Of a DNA stretch of 64,000 bases, positions 1 through 11,204 are shown in pieces (within the stretch, counting starts at the first letter, position 1; every line of letters starts with the position of its first letter). Source of the DNA: Lutjanus erythropterus (taxonomy: Eukaryota > Chordata > Actinopteri > Lutjaniformes > Lutjanidae); NCBI GenBank assembly GCA_020091685.1, contig CM034605.1:14976635-15040634 (forward strand), given 5' to 3'. The notes under the pieces were generated by a model. That model had not been told where the DNA came from, did no database searches, and worked only from the letters and a program-made list of their open reading frames with translations. Made by a program: the position numbers and the translations under genes.

Positions 1-217
1 CAAATGCTGCAATCATTTACACATTTTCACACTGGTAATGTGTAATTTAATATTTTGTAGCACTGCAGTACCCATTTTGGTGGGAAACCACAAAAAGTTG
101 CTTCAGGATCCCAATTCCCACATTCAAAAAGGTGATAAAATGACAATACATGCAAGATATTGATAAACATAGAAAAATTGCATATTTGAATATGCAAGTA
201 TATCCATTGTGTCTTAC

Positions 218-365
218 CTGCTATGTAAATTTCATCTAGTTTTTCAGCAACTTTCTGTGGTAAACCAGCTTCTAATAAAGTCTGGAAGTGCTCAGAATGG
301 GTAACTGCAGCAGAGGTGTCCATTGGTTCTTCTGGACCATTTCCATTAATATGTTCTGTGGCCAT
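218..365 (-). CDS. syncrip: syncrip (hnRNP Q), first coding exon only
   Basis: SYNCRIP is an RRM-containing heterogeneous nuclear ribonucleoprotein acting in mRNA splicing, stability and translation. Only its N-terminus lies here: 49 codons from ATG 365 plus one base of the next codon. The protein starts MATEHINGNGPEEPMDTS and ends GLPQKVAEKLDEIYIA(G), the acidic N-terminal unit of SYNCRIP; the HNRNPR paralogue starts MANQVNGN, so I prefer syncrip. The exon runs 377..218, with acceptor TTTACACAG before 377 and donor gtaaga after 218. An in-frame ATG upstream lies in intron sequence and is not used. The RRMs and RGG tail must lie beyond the left edge. The gene model is partial, but the identity is strong from family memory. 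Confidence 0.93.
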
Positions 366-377
366 GTCTCCAGAAAT

Positions 378-2157
378 CTGTGTAAATGCAATGAGCCAAA
401 TTAATCCTGGGTCAAGGGCAAGACTTGGGATGTGTTCAGGAGAGTGCAAAGTCTCAAATTAGTAAAAAAAAAAAAAAAAAAAAAAAAAAATGGGTTGACC
501 AGTTATGAACTTGGATAACTTTTGTATTACTATGCACAAATTATCAATAAACAGTGAATGTCATCATGTTCAACACAAGTTATCATGGTCATGTGGTCCT
601 TTTCGGTCTGGAGACTTTCCACTATCCTGAGTTAACACTTGCAGCTCTCAGCTTGCATGAAGCAGAAGCCCAGAAACCTGTATATAGGCAGTTGACAGAT
701 GTTTCAACATCGAGCGCAAGACAGACAATGCACATACCAAATTCCCCACAGAAATCAATGACATCTTGTAAGAACAGTGAAAACTACTGGGTTTGTGTCC
801 ATGTGGCAGTTATTTTCCATTCTGGTTTGTCCTGGGCTACAAAGTTTGTGCAGATGAAGCCAAGTTCACTTGCTAACGCTTGTATCACAGCCCTCTTGGT
901 CGCTGCTGCTGGTGCAAAAGCCTGGTCTGCTTTGGTCTCTAAATTACATGTTAGCTTACCTTCTCACTGCTGACTTCAGCACAGGCTAGATAGCTGATAC
1001 ACGTGTTCCATCAGAGAGTGAGCCCTGGTTTCCGGTAGCTGACCAAGTATGCACCCTTTAGCATTTAGTCTCTTGACACTTTGACAGCACATATTGTGAC
1101 ACTGAGGTAAATACTCCAATTATCACGTTAATGGCCAACCTAACCGTCACCTCCCATGTGTTTGTGTCGACAGATACTGAAGCATGAACTAATGAAAAGA
1201 GGCAAACTAACTGCTCTCTGTTCATATTAGTGAATGCGGCCACACTGGACTCAACAAAACGTGGACGGCATTGGTCTGTTTTGGCCTTTACTATCATTAT
1301 CCTCAATATATCATGCAACCTCTATCATGTAGTGTCTGCTAATCCATCTCATATCGGTAAGCACGTGCTTTCTCTGTGGTTAAAAACATTTCTGCAACGT
1401 TAAAACTATCTATAACCTCCTTGGACAAAGCAACATTGAATCTTGAATCTGTAACATTAACAAATCACAGGGATTACATTATTTTTATCAGATGTAGCGA
1501 TAACGTTAGATTTAGCGGGGAGGGACTGACTCGCACACGTTGAGAGGCTAGCTTGCTAGCTAGCGGGCTAGTTTGCACGGCTAATGTTAGAGCCATCGAG
1601 CTAACTGGGGATCTTCATCGGGACAATAACATGACGCGCCTGTACGCATTTTGAATGAGTGCATATGGATTTAGTGTTTTATTAGGCAGGGAGCATGTCA
1701 GTTAACACTATAGTAGCGCAGGATCGAAATTCCCTGCCAATACAACGGGCTTTTGCCAGCTAGCTGCTGTTAGCATACGATGACAATGAGCATGTCAATT
1801 CCATGATCTGTCAAAATAGGCTAGCTGAAGCTAACATGCTAATTCGAACGGAATTTCACTGAGGCCATTGTTACAACGTCATTTGTCGGCACGGACTTCA
1901 CCGACAGTCAAAGTATGGCTTTAAATTTTTATTAGACACAACTAGGCCTTAGAGGCTAGGGCTTTAGCCTGCTAGATGCGTGGTTTGTCAACGTGCCGCC
2001 ATATAGGAAGAGTCCATTTTCAAAAAGCCGGTCTGGAGAACTCGTTCCCAACCACCACCAGTTTCCACATTGTTTGAAACAGCACCACACGATTCAGACT
2101 TTTTAGCAATCAGTTAAGCAACAATCACGTGATCAATTTAGTAAGCATTCGCCCTAC
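378..2157 (-). other. syncrip: syncrip intron 1
   Basis: This long first intron separates the untranslated exon from the start-codon exon. It holds a poly(A) run of about 29 bases at 462-490 and a block rich in GCTAGC near 1550-1570. An open frame on the plus strand at 554-973 matches no family I recognise and has no supporting signals. I see no further gene. Confidence 0.5.
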
Positions 2158-2340
2158 CTGCCGCTGGATCACCAACGTGTATGGTGTTGATTATTTAGGA
2201 AGATAAATGTGATATTTAAAAGACAGAAAAAGTGTAAAACTCCCGGCACTGATCCGGCTCCAGTCATTCACTCTTGATGATGTAAAATGGCTGCCACGTT
2301 CACGCCTCGAGTTTTGTCTCGTCGATGGGGTTTCTTGGAC
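2158..2340 (-). promoter_or_regulatory. syncrip: syncrip 5' untranslated exon 1 and promoter
   Basis: A consensus donor (GCGGCAG then gtaggg) ends a putative non-coding exon at 2158 on the minus strand, matching the acceptor at 377. Just upstream, at about 2284-2297, the minus strand carries GGCAGCCATTTTA, a YY1-type site common in TATA-less housekeeping promoters. The transcription start is inferred to lie near 2300-2340. The exon has no recognised coding potential. Confidence 0.55.
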
Positions 2341-4824
2341 CGCCCTGCACGGGCTTGCCTTGTATGCATTTTACAGAAGAGCAGCAGGTCATCTACAGCA
2401 TCCATCATAATTTACCAACGATGAGTATTTTCACCAAAACAGCACCGTTTATTTGACGAAAAGAAGTATGAGCTAATGAAGCAGTTAAAGGGGTAGATGC
2501 AGAAGCAAAATGTTGAGACTAAACGCCAGAAATTAAGTAAAATTCTAAAGTAAATATTGAAATAAAACAAGAAAATTTAACAATGAAAATAATTTGCATA
2601 TTATTAATAATTTACTAATAATACAGAACCGCTATTAATGAAATACAGGGTATATATTTTAAATGTGGTCAGTATTCTAAGACAAAATGTTATCAAATGC
2701 ACCTCCTGCATATTTAAATCTAAAACTACACACCGTACCTGGGACCTTAACAGACCCACTCTTGCACTTAATGCCCCTACACAACTGAGTTTGCCTGCAT
2801 GACTGTAAGTAATGAGATATGCAGATCCCGCTTTTCACCACACTGTGTCACTCTTCTCACAGATTTAACATTCATCTCCCACATGAACAAAAGAATATGT
2901 CAGAGTGTGTGTATGCGTATAGAAAACTGCACTATTATTTGTTTGACCTGACAGAAATTAAAGCACTTGGAGCGAACATTTTCAGTTCTGCGGTCAGTAC
3001 ATAATTATAATAACCAGTTTTATTATTTAAGAAACCAAAAAGGGGGTCAATTCTGGTTTCATGCATTTTAGTCATTCTAACTGAAATGCTGAAATATATG
3101 TAATGTGATAAAATTTGGTACTAACTAAGTAATGTTGTAAACCATGCCAGAAAATCATAGCGTGGTGAATGAAGCTACGGTTAACTATGGAACACTCAAT
3201 AAAGAAAACAATCAAACTACAATACAGTGTGATTAATTGAAAGTAAGCAACACTACCAAACTGACACAGACGCACTCTAACAATCAGACACACGATGACA
3301 GGCAACGCAACTTGTTGTCTGTTTTTAATGTAATGTTTTTATGAGTTAAAAAACAGTGTTATTTCCTGGAGACAGCTCCAGCTGGGGACGGGCCACCAAA
3401 AACAGGGACTATCCTCAGAAACCGGGGATGTCTGGCCACCTTATGGGGCAACGTTTTGCACTTCTCAAGAGTTCTTTGGTTACGCAATGCAAAATTACAT
3501 AACAATTCTTAGTGATTTTTGCAAGGGTTTTCTTTGCAACATTAGGATAGGAAAGACAAGTTATATGTGTTATCATGCATGCATTGCAAACTGGATCATT
3601 TATTTAAGAAATGTCATTTGTTCTCAATATGTTGACAGTATCAGCTGCAAAATTACAAGTCAAAAACTGGTCAGATTTCACCTTTTAAATAATAATTTAT
3701 GGGTTCACATATTGGACAGTACAAGTAGAGCTGAGCCATTTGGAAAAATATCTAATTGCAATTATTTAGATTTTGATATGATTTGTGATATCATTTTTAC
3801 GTTATTCTCATTTTCATTTAAAAACTTTGAAACGATAATGGTGTGCTTTTGCAGGGATCTTTATCAAACACAGATGTTTTCTCAATTCTGTAGAATATGA
3901 TGTGTAGGCCAGGACATCAACACAACAATAGTTAATTAAAAATGTTTTTTTTTTTTATGCACATTTCACCATTAACAAATTTTGTACCTCCTGTAGCTGA
4001 AAAGTGCAGCAGGTCATATGCGATCACAGTAAAAAGTTAATATAGGATTCACGATCAGTAATTATTATTTTAAAATTACTTGTGTCAGTGTTGATCCTTG
4101 ACAATACTTGGCAATGTACAAACTTTGCAGTGACAGCACAGTGCAGGGTATGAATTTGGGAAACCGGGTTATCTGCTATCTTCATCACAATCAGGGTGAG
4201 TGATGGGCTTCATGTTTGGCTCATGGCTGTAATAATAAAATTTTAGCAGGTATGTGACTCCAACAACCCCCACAGGTATAGAGCGTTAACAGCTGGACGA
4301 TGATGATGATGGCTGGAAGATTTGGAGGAATAACTTGAGCAGCTGTTGAGGAACAGAGCTACAGAATGATTTCATGGCACGTTTTCTCAACACTGCTTCA
4401 TTGACAGAATCCAGAGTGTGTTGCAAGTTGCCTCACAAAGAAATGCAAATTACAAGCACAGACATTTTTGAATGACACACAACAAGACAGAAAAGGTCCC
4501 TGTCCCTGCTTAGTCCCTGTTCCTATCTATTACTAGTGGAAGTATTAGAGCTTTTATTTCAGGAAAAGTAGCAAATTTACAATTTAAAAAACACTGTTAC
4601 AAGAAAACCTAAATCTTATTTAAGTAACTGTATGTAAAGTATAAAAGCAATATTTGATCTGTCTATGTGACATTATTATACATTTTACTTTTAGATCATC
4701 ATTATTGATGCGGTCAACATGTAAGATGAATATTCAAAGCTGGGTGCAACAGAGCTAATTTGAATCATTTTTTATCCTCTTGAGTAGTTTAATTTACTTT
4801 ATGATAATTCATTATATTTTATTA

Positions 4825-5012
4825 TAAGCAATACAATATTTATCTGCAAAGTAACTTCTAACTATAGGTACTTAATAAATGTAGTGCAGTTCCCTCTGTA
4901 CGGTAACAGGGCTGAAGTATAAAGTAGTATAAAATTAAGACACTCAGATAAAGTACAAGTAACTCAGAATTGTACTTAAGTTTAGCACTTGAGTAAACTG
5001 ACTTTTCACCAC
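4825..5012 (-). repeat. Teleost MITE fragment, 'gtggtgaaaagt..acttaagtac' family
   Basis: Read on the minus strand this matches a widespread fish repeat: it opens with cagtggtgaaaagtc, followed by acttgagtaaa / acttaagtac motifs and the 'actacattta' internal piece. Related copies lie at 58630-58790 and 59826-60580 in this window. The left boundary is unclear. Confidence 0.55.
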
Positions 5013-5717
5013 TGTCTAAGATGAATGAGTTGACAGCAGCACTATTCATTGTTCCAAAAAAACACTTTTTTTTAGGAGGTAATTATTGCCAAGATTCTCA
5101 AATAAAAAGGGCTCCAGGATCTAAATCAGCAACAAATGGCATATTATAATGCACATGTTCTGAGTTTGAGAAATGAATATGGTCTTTACTGACATCAAAT
5201 GGTCTATTTAACCAGACTAAATATAGTATTCCAAATAAAGCTGACACAGTGGTATATTTTTGTTGTTTATGACCATTTGTATGCTCATGAAAACATTGTG
5301 GCTTCACGCTTATCTGTCTCTGACGATGTCTGCCTTGTTTCCAGTGATATACAGTAACTATGACACAGTCTGACGATGAGCACAGACTCTTTTTTTGTGG
5401 CTCCGTACGAACTCTTGAATGAGATAAGGGTGGTAATCGTTCCTGTATTACAGATCTCTCATGCCACCGTGTGGACAGAGTGTCTCTGTGTCCTCATCAA
5501 CCAAAGCAAAATAATCTGGCTCCTGAACAATTTATCTAAACCTCTGTTCAACACTATAGGTCTTTATTCCTTTTTGCAATTCTTATACAAATGTCAGATA
5601 AAAGATACAAAAGGATAAGAATGTGTAAGATAAGATAATAATTTATTGATCTTCCAGAGGGAAAATTAAGAAGTTATAGCAGCACAAGAATCAAACTAGT
5701 ACCTAAAATCTTTTACA

Positions 5718-6245
5718 ATGAAGCCACACTGTTGTAACACGTGCAGAATGTGTCTTGGTGTTGTCTTGTTGAAATAAGTAGGGATGTCCCTGAAAAAGAC
5801 AACATCGGGACGGCAGAATGTCACAGAATGTCCTGTTTGTTCCTTTCAGCATTAATGACAGTTACTCATGTCATGGGCACTAACACACCTCTATAACATC
5901 TTTCATGCGGAATTTTTATACTTTGTGCTGGTAACAATCTTGATGGCCATTTTCCTCTTTACCTCGGAGGACATCCAAAACCAATCTGAAATGTGGACTC
6001 GTCAGTCCACAGACAGCACACCTTTCAACTTTACATCAGTCCGTCTCAGATGAGCTCAGGCGCCAGAGAACTCTGCAGTGTCTCTGGATGTTGTTGATAT
6101 GTGGCTTTCACGTTGCATAGTGCGGTCTTCACTTGCATTTATAGATGCAGCGACAAACTGTGGTTTTCCAAAGTGTTCCATGCTTGTGCACAACTGAGCC
6201 TTTCGAGGATGCTCCTTTAATACCCAATCATGATATGATCACCAT
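5718..6245 (-). mobile_element. Tc1-like DNA transposon remnant (internally deleted)
   Basis: On the minus strand this reads as transposase-coding DNA of a common fish Tc1/mariner element: gagctcatctgagacggact, then tggactgacgagtccacatt, and further on ttcagggacatcccta and gacacattctgcacgtgtt. The same landmarks in the same order occur at 15305-15620 on the plus strand, so these are two copies of one family in opposite orientation. At the 5' side, sequence from the leader (gggtatta..gagcatcctcgaaaggctca) joins directly to mid-transposase sequence, which indicates an internal deletion. No intact frame remains. Confidence 0.78.
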
Positions 6246-8300
6246 GCGTCCTCAGGGCTGAGGTGACTGTGGAGGCTCAATGAATGGAAGTGATTTTTTT
6301 TTTTTTTTTTACATTAGTTATTACATGACCTTAAAGTTATCAAATGATCACACAGAATAGCCTGTTTTCCTCTTTCCAAGAGTCAGAAACCATTAAATGC
6401 ATTTGGACAGAATATTTTTTTTAAGAATTTGGTGTAGTGTAAAGTTACATCAAACAGCAATATTAGTCTATTTTAGCTCAATTGTTTAGTGTCTGTGGGA
6501 TCAAATAACATAATCATGAGCACACAGACATCCAGGAATAGAACAAAACTAGTCTCGTCTAGTTTGGCAATTCCTAAAGGTAATATGTAGTGATATAGTA
6601 TACCATAATGTAACACTAAAGATATATAGCTCGGAATAAGGTATATAATAAAGTTCATAATATGATGCTTTGCTTTGAAGGCAAAAGTCTAAAAATGTTA
6701 TAATAATATAAAAAAAAGGAAATATATATATATGTGGCAAATGAGATGGATGGTTGAATTTTTGCACTGGTCCAGAGTGCAACATTTTTAGTTTTTCAAA
6801 AGCCAATCTTACATGGAAGGTTAGTTTATCAGACCAAATATACTTTTAATATTACCCAAATCAACCTGCTGTGACTCTCAGGTGTCTAGAACTCTTTGAT
6901 TTAATGAATATATTTCATAGTCAACAGTTTTGGGCTGGGAATGAGCCAGGATTAGGAATATGCTTTTTTCTTTACTGCTACATAAACACTGTTATTAGTT
7001 TCATTACCAAGAAAACACAGATCTCAGCTAATGACCTCATTTGTTGTCTGGTGTCACTGACATGTCTGTGGTTATCTCGGTGATGCCGTCCAGAGCACCT
7101 TGGCTTTGAGCTGAGCGGAGCCTGGCTGAGAATAGACATGACCTGCTAACCTCACTTATGTCTCCCTGTGCCCTCTCCTCTGCAGCAACAGCGTCCATGT
7201 TGACACCAGAGCCTCTGAGAACATATCTGACTAGTGTTTCATCGAGCATGACCACGTAAGGTACGCCGTTTACTCTACACCTGGGGCTTTCCGCAACGTC
7301 TCTGTGGCTCTCATCCCCCTCATCGAGACAGATTAATGTACCATGCAAAGGTCTGAGAGTCTGAGCATCTTGGCCTTGTTATGTACCTGCAGAACATAAG
7401 AAACTCTGCACCGCTGCTTTTTTCATAAATCAAGAGGCTGTGCAGCAGGTTGAAAAAAGAATTCAAATATAGACAGAAAGAAAAGATGCACATATCCTCA
7501 AACTTATTGTTTTAGATTATGCTTTTATGCTTAAAAATACAAGCAATTTACACCACTCATTATAGGATTTACAATACAATGTACAAAGGGTACAAACGCT
7601 ACTGTATGATACAAGCCGTTAAACATCTCTGTGATTTAAACATCTCGTCTTCCACACTTATTGAATTACCAGTCTTAGGCCGAGGATTTATCACCAGCAC
7701 AACCAAGGACACAGGACATGGCTACGTAAGTAAACACACAGATGAAATACAAAATACATTCATATTCATCCTTGACATTTAGGATGTTGGAGGTAGACAG
7801 ATGGATGCTCCTTAGCAACTATCAGATGTCTCCTCGTGTATTCATAACTTCCTCCATCCATCAATTCCACCAGTTCTGAAGGAGCCGCAGCACTGAAATG
7901 AGTTTTGTCTCAGTATACAGTACAGTGTAAAAAAAAATACACTCAAAATAAATTATTTATGTAATGCTTTTTGTAGGTTTAGCTAGATTTATTATATTTA
8001 AAATAAGATGTGTTGTTTTTAAAGCTAAAGTAACATATGCCAGCATGCCAGTATAGCTCAGAAGAGCTATACTGGAGTCGCAGCAATATGCTGCTGTACA
8101 TTTCAGCTCTTGACTGATGTCAAGATTTTAATGTCAGATTATTTTCCATTAACTTGAGAAACTCAAAGGAAGCTCTCAAATAATTTGTTTCATTCATCTT
8201 TTCTAGGAAGCATCTCAGTGCTTTGGAAGATCAAAACCTTCGCAACTTAGGTGTGTCTGTGAATAAATGACAATTTTATTTACACCTAAAGCAATTTTAC

Positions 8301-8605
8301 AAAGGTCTGGTGTGTTAGCACAATACAGCAGAAATAGAATATAATATTCAGAAGTATTTATTAATTAATGTATAATTGCCTGAAAAATAATCCTTGTGTT
8401 TTCGTTAACTTAAAATGAGCTGTTTATATCTTCAGAGGGAGCAGGTCCTCTGCTACAGAGGACGCCATGTTGCACCTCCATGTTTAAGTGGACAAGCCAA
8501 ACACAGGTGCAGCCATCATAGTTTCTCCTACATGTTTGGTGGAGAGAGGTGTTTGCAATCTGCAAGTTCACTGCTAGATGCCGTTAAATCCTACACACTG
8601 GTCCT
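8301..8605. mobile_element. TTAA-target MITE, copy A
   Basis: A short non-autonomous element ending in ACTGGTCCT followed by TTAA (8606-8609). The left end, AAGGTCTGGTGTG, is degraded. The body (gagctgtttatatct, gaggacgccatgttgcacc, tttctcctacatgttt) is shared with copies at 49180-49970 and 50767-52093. TTAA at the borders suggests piggyBac- or Kolobok-type mobilisation, which is an inference. Confidence 0.7.
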
Positions 8606-8715
8606 TTAAAGTAGAGATGCACCGATTTCAATTTTCTTGCCGATTCTGATCTTCTATTTTACAGTTTCTGGAGAAACTGACTTATGATCTCAATAACAAA
8701 TCATACAGGGGACAA

Positions 8716-8756
8716 CGCCTGTAGCTCAGCTGGTGGAGCGCACGCCCCATGTACTG
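8716..8756 (+). repeat. tRNA-derived SINE head fragment
   Basis: gcctgtagctcagctggtgg carries a perfect pol III A-box (TAGCTCAGCTGG) followed by agcgcacgccccatgta, as in common fish tRNA-derived SINEs. No B-box follows, so it is a broken fragment, not a tRNA gene. Confidence 0.6.
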
Positions 8757-9021
8757 TTGTTATCACTCCTCCTCAGTGTTTGCGTTAAATACACTTGAGG
8801 TGCACCTGTAATTGCAGGGCCTCACTACAACATCTCACTGAAAGCCATGTATCTCTCCTCTGAATATTATTCACAAACATTCTAAAAAATGAAAAAACGG
8901 GACAGAAACTTTTATCTTGGTGAGGAGGTGTGGTTGAACCTGTTGCTAGGTATGATTTATTCTTTTAAAAGGTGTGATTGGTTGATCCAAAAAAATAAGA
9001 CAGATAGAATTTAGTCTCTTC

Positions 9022-9349
9022 TAGGGCTGAACAACTCATCTAAATTTTGTCATTATTGCAATATGTTCTGCTGCAATTTTCAAATCGCAGGATGCGCAAC
9101 ATTTTTTAAAGGCAAAGTGAAGGTCAAAATACCATTTGAAATTAAATATTGTGGTGCTGCAGAGGTGAACTGGCCAACACATCATTCTCTAGTTTAGTGC
9201 AGATCCCTGAAAATAACACGTCATAATCATTTTAATGTGTTTTTCAACTGAGAATAATGTAAAAAATATCCTTTCCTCCAATATTACAAATCCTATTGCA
9301 ACAGCAAGATCAGTCAAAATAATTGCAACTAGTTATTTGTTCAGCCCTA
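9022..9349. mobile_element. hAT-like MITE ('tagggctgaacaa' ends)
   Basis: The ends tagggctgaacaa and ttgttcagcccta are perfect inverted repeats. The interior shares gtgctgcagaggtga and cagtcaaaataattgca with the copy at 58367-58590. No clear target duplication remains. It is nested inside the hAT element 8612-10678. Confidence 0.7.
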
Positions 9350-11079
9350 GCCCTTATTAAGACATGGTGTAATTATGAACACTATTTGACCCTCAATAAC
9401 ACCCGTCGCCATTTCTGTCCTTTTGGATTTTAATTTTTCAATCATTTTGGCTTTGTTAATGCATATTGCATACACTCTGGTCAGGTTGTGTATTTTTGTG
9501 TTAATTTAGATACTTCAACTTCATATCCTATAATATGTCTAAAATAAACTGTGTAATGAAAATGCTCCCCAATTTACACCCAGAAGATATTTTTGTCCCA
9601 TTGACTACTGGCAAAACTGCAATTTTTGATCCCATTGCCATCGGAGCATAAAAGCATGTTTGGGTTTTTTTTGGCTCTCATCCTGCAGTCAGTCTCAAAG
9701 TTGTTTTTGTATGTCTGCTACAAAGAAGTACATTTCGTACTTTCCGATACTTTCCGATACCACCCCAAAGAAATCCAGTTTGTAAAAAAAAATCCAGCTT
9801 CCATTTATTATATAGAAAATATTTTAATATTTAAATTTTTGTGTATGTTATTTTTGTATGAATGAGTGGTAATGAGTATTTTAAAAAATCTGACACTGCA
9901 CAAAAAATGAAACTGCATGTTGTTGCTAATGACTGACATATTGTATTATTTTGTAGATTTTTTTTTAAGGGTCTGACCTGCCGATTCCAATTTTGGCCTA
10001 TTCCGATGTAATTGTAATTGACAGCATTCACAAACATTTTTGCAACTTTTCTTGTAATAAGACACTGACTATTAAATATTCATTAAACACTATTTAAATT
10101 TTCTCCAAAGTCCTCCATGTTACAGCCAGGCCTTATTATAATTTTATATTAAGATTATGAATCGGCTGAAGGCGATCTCACGAGAAAAACAGTGAGAAAA
10201 CAGATGCATAAGTTAACGAGTCTGAATGAGAAAATGCTTGAGGAGACACATCAGCACAGGTTGTTTATTCTATATTCTGTTATAGAACAGGGGGTGAGAT
10301 TTTAACTGTCAGTCTGTGAACAGCAGTCTGCTGCTGGCTAACATTAGCCTGAAGGGCTACAAAGTTTACGGCTGTTCTGCGACATTGTCAGCTGCTCTGT
10401 CTGGTTGTAGACTGTCTTCTCTTTATCCTGTACTTGGAATCTGTCGCTAACACCAATTGCATGCAAGCATGTGACTGAGTGTGTGTAGCTGTCATCAGCG
10501 CTGTGGTGATATCACGGTCAGTTTGTCTGCTGCGCACATGACGTGACCATCGTGCAGAACTCGTGTGTGACAATGACGGGCACAGAATCGGATATGTGAC
10601 GCTGACCAGCCGGTCACCGGTCAAGGCCGGTCATGGTGAAAACTTGCCGGTTCCAACCGATCGATCGGTGCATCCCTACTTTAAAATCAACTTATGTAAA
10701 TGTGGAAGAATATTATATAATAAGAATATTTTCAAAAAATCTATTCTTTGGATCTAACAACTATTTCAAAAGGTTTTTGGCCACTAGGACATTGTTTTAA
10801 AAGTGATATTTCATGACATTCTTCACTGTTTAAGAAAACCTTTAAGACACTTACAGCCCACAATTTTTTTCCTGTAAATCTGCCAAACCTCCAAACAAAA
10901 CCACAAACAATAGCAATCCCCAGTTACCAACAAAAACCAAGGAGTTAAGTGCAGCATCCATAGTCAGGATGGAAATCTGATGGAAGTATGTTTTGACTTT
11001 CCACTGTTTGTCCTTCATTTTGTGCTTTGAAAGGATTAGGGGGAAGGTTGCAAAGTGACCAGTAAGTCAGTGAGATCAC

Positions 11080-11146
11080 TGATAAGGTTGTTAGGTTTCA
11101 CTTAATCCAGGAAGTCATCAGAGACATGAGGGACGTGGGTATAAAT
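11080..11146 (+). promoter_or_regulatory. cga: cga core promoter: GATA, PITX-type and TATA sites
   Basis: A TATA box (TATAAAT, 11140-11146) lies about 65 bp before the first ATG, giving an inferred start near 11170. Upstream are TAATCC (11103-11108), a bicoid/PITX core, and TGATAAGG (11080-11087), a GATA site. PITX1/2 and GATA2 are established activators of the alpha-subunit gene in pituitary gonadotropes and thyrotropes. Use of these particular sites is inferred. Confidence 0.6.
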
Positions 11147-11204
11147 TGACCCGGAGTGAAGCTGAATTCTTCAATAAAAAGCAGTCGTCCTGCACAGAGG
11201 CACA

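Larger units (their letters stand above)
2341..8300. other. Intergenic DNA between syncrip and cga
   Basis: AT-rich spacer with no recognised gene. Apart from the elements listed separately, it holds an hAT/MITE-like stretch near 3725-3870 (gagctgagccatttgg type, left end only) and a short LINE/SINE-like tail near 5625-5690 (taagataataatttattgat). A minus-strand open frame at 7037-7348 has coding-like composition but no recognised homologue. Open frames elsewhere look like chance. Confidence 0.6.
8612..10678. mobile_element. hAT-superfamily element with 8-bp target duplication
   Basis: The two ends form an inverted repeat: left TAGAGATGCACCGAT, right ATCGGTGCATCCCTA. Flanks are ctttaaag (8604-8611) and ctttaaaa (10679-10686), an 8-bp duplication with one mismatch, which is the hAT hallmark. 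The interior shows no recognisable transposase. It contains a tRNA-like SINE head (8716-8756) and a separate MITE (9022-9349), so it is either non-autonomous or heavily overwritten. It sits exactly at the right border of the TTAA MITE at 8301-8605. Confidence 0.75.

Noticed and set aside
27-449. 140-codon minus-strand frame starting MHSPEHIP, as an alternative syncrip start
   Set aside because: The upstream part crosses a good splice acceptor (tttacacag before 377) and the downstream part reads through the donor at 218. Only 365-218 matches the family.
554-973. 139-codon plus-strand frame in syncrip intron 1
   Set aside because: No recognised domain, no splice or start context, and composition like the surrounding intron.
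8716-8756. Functional tRNA gene
   Set aside because: A-box only; no B-box, no cloverleaf, and located inside a transposon.
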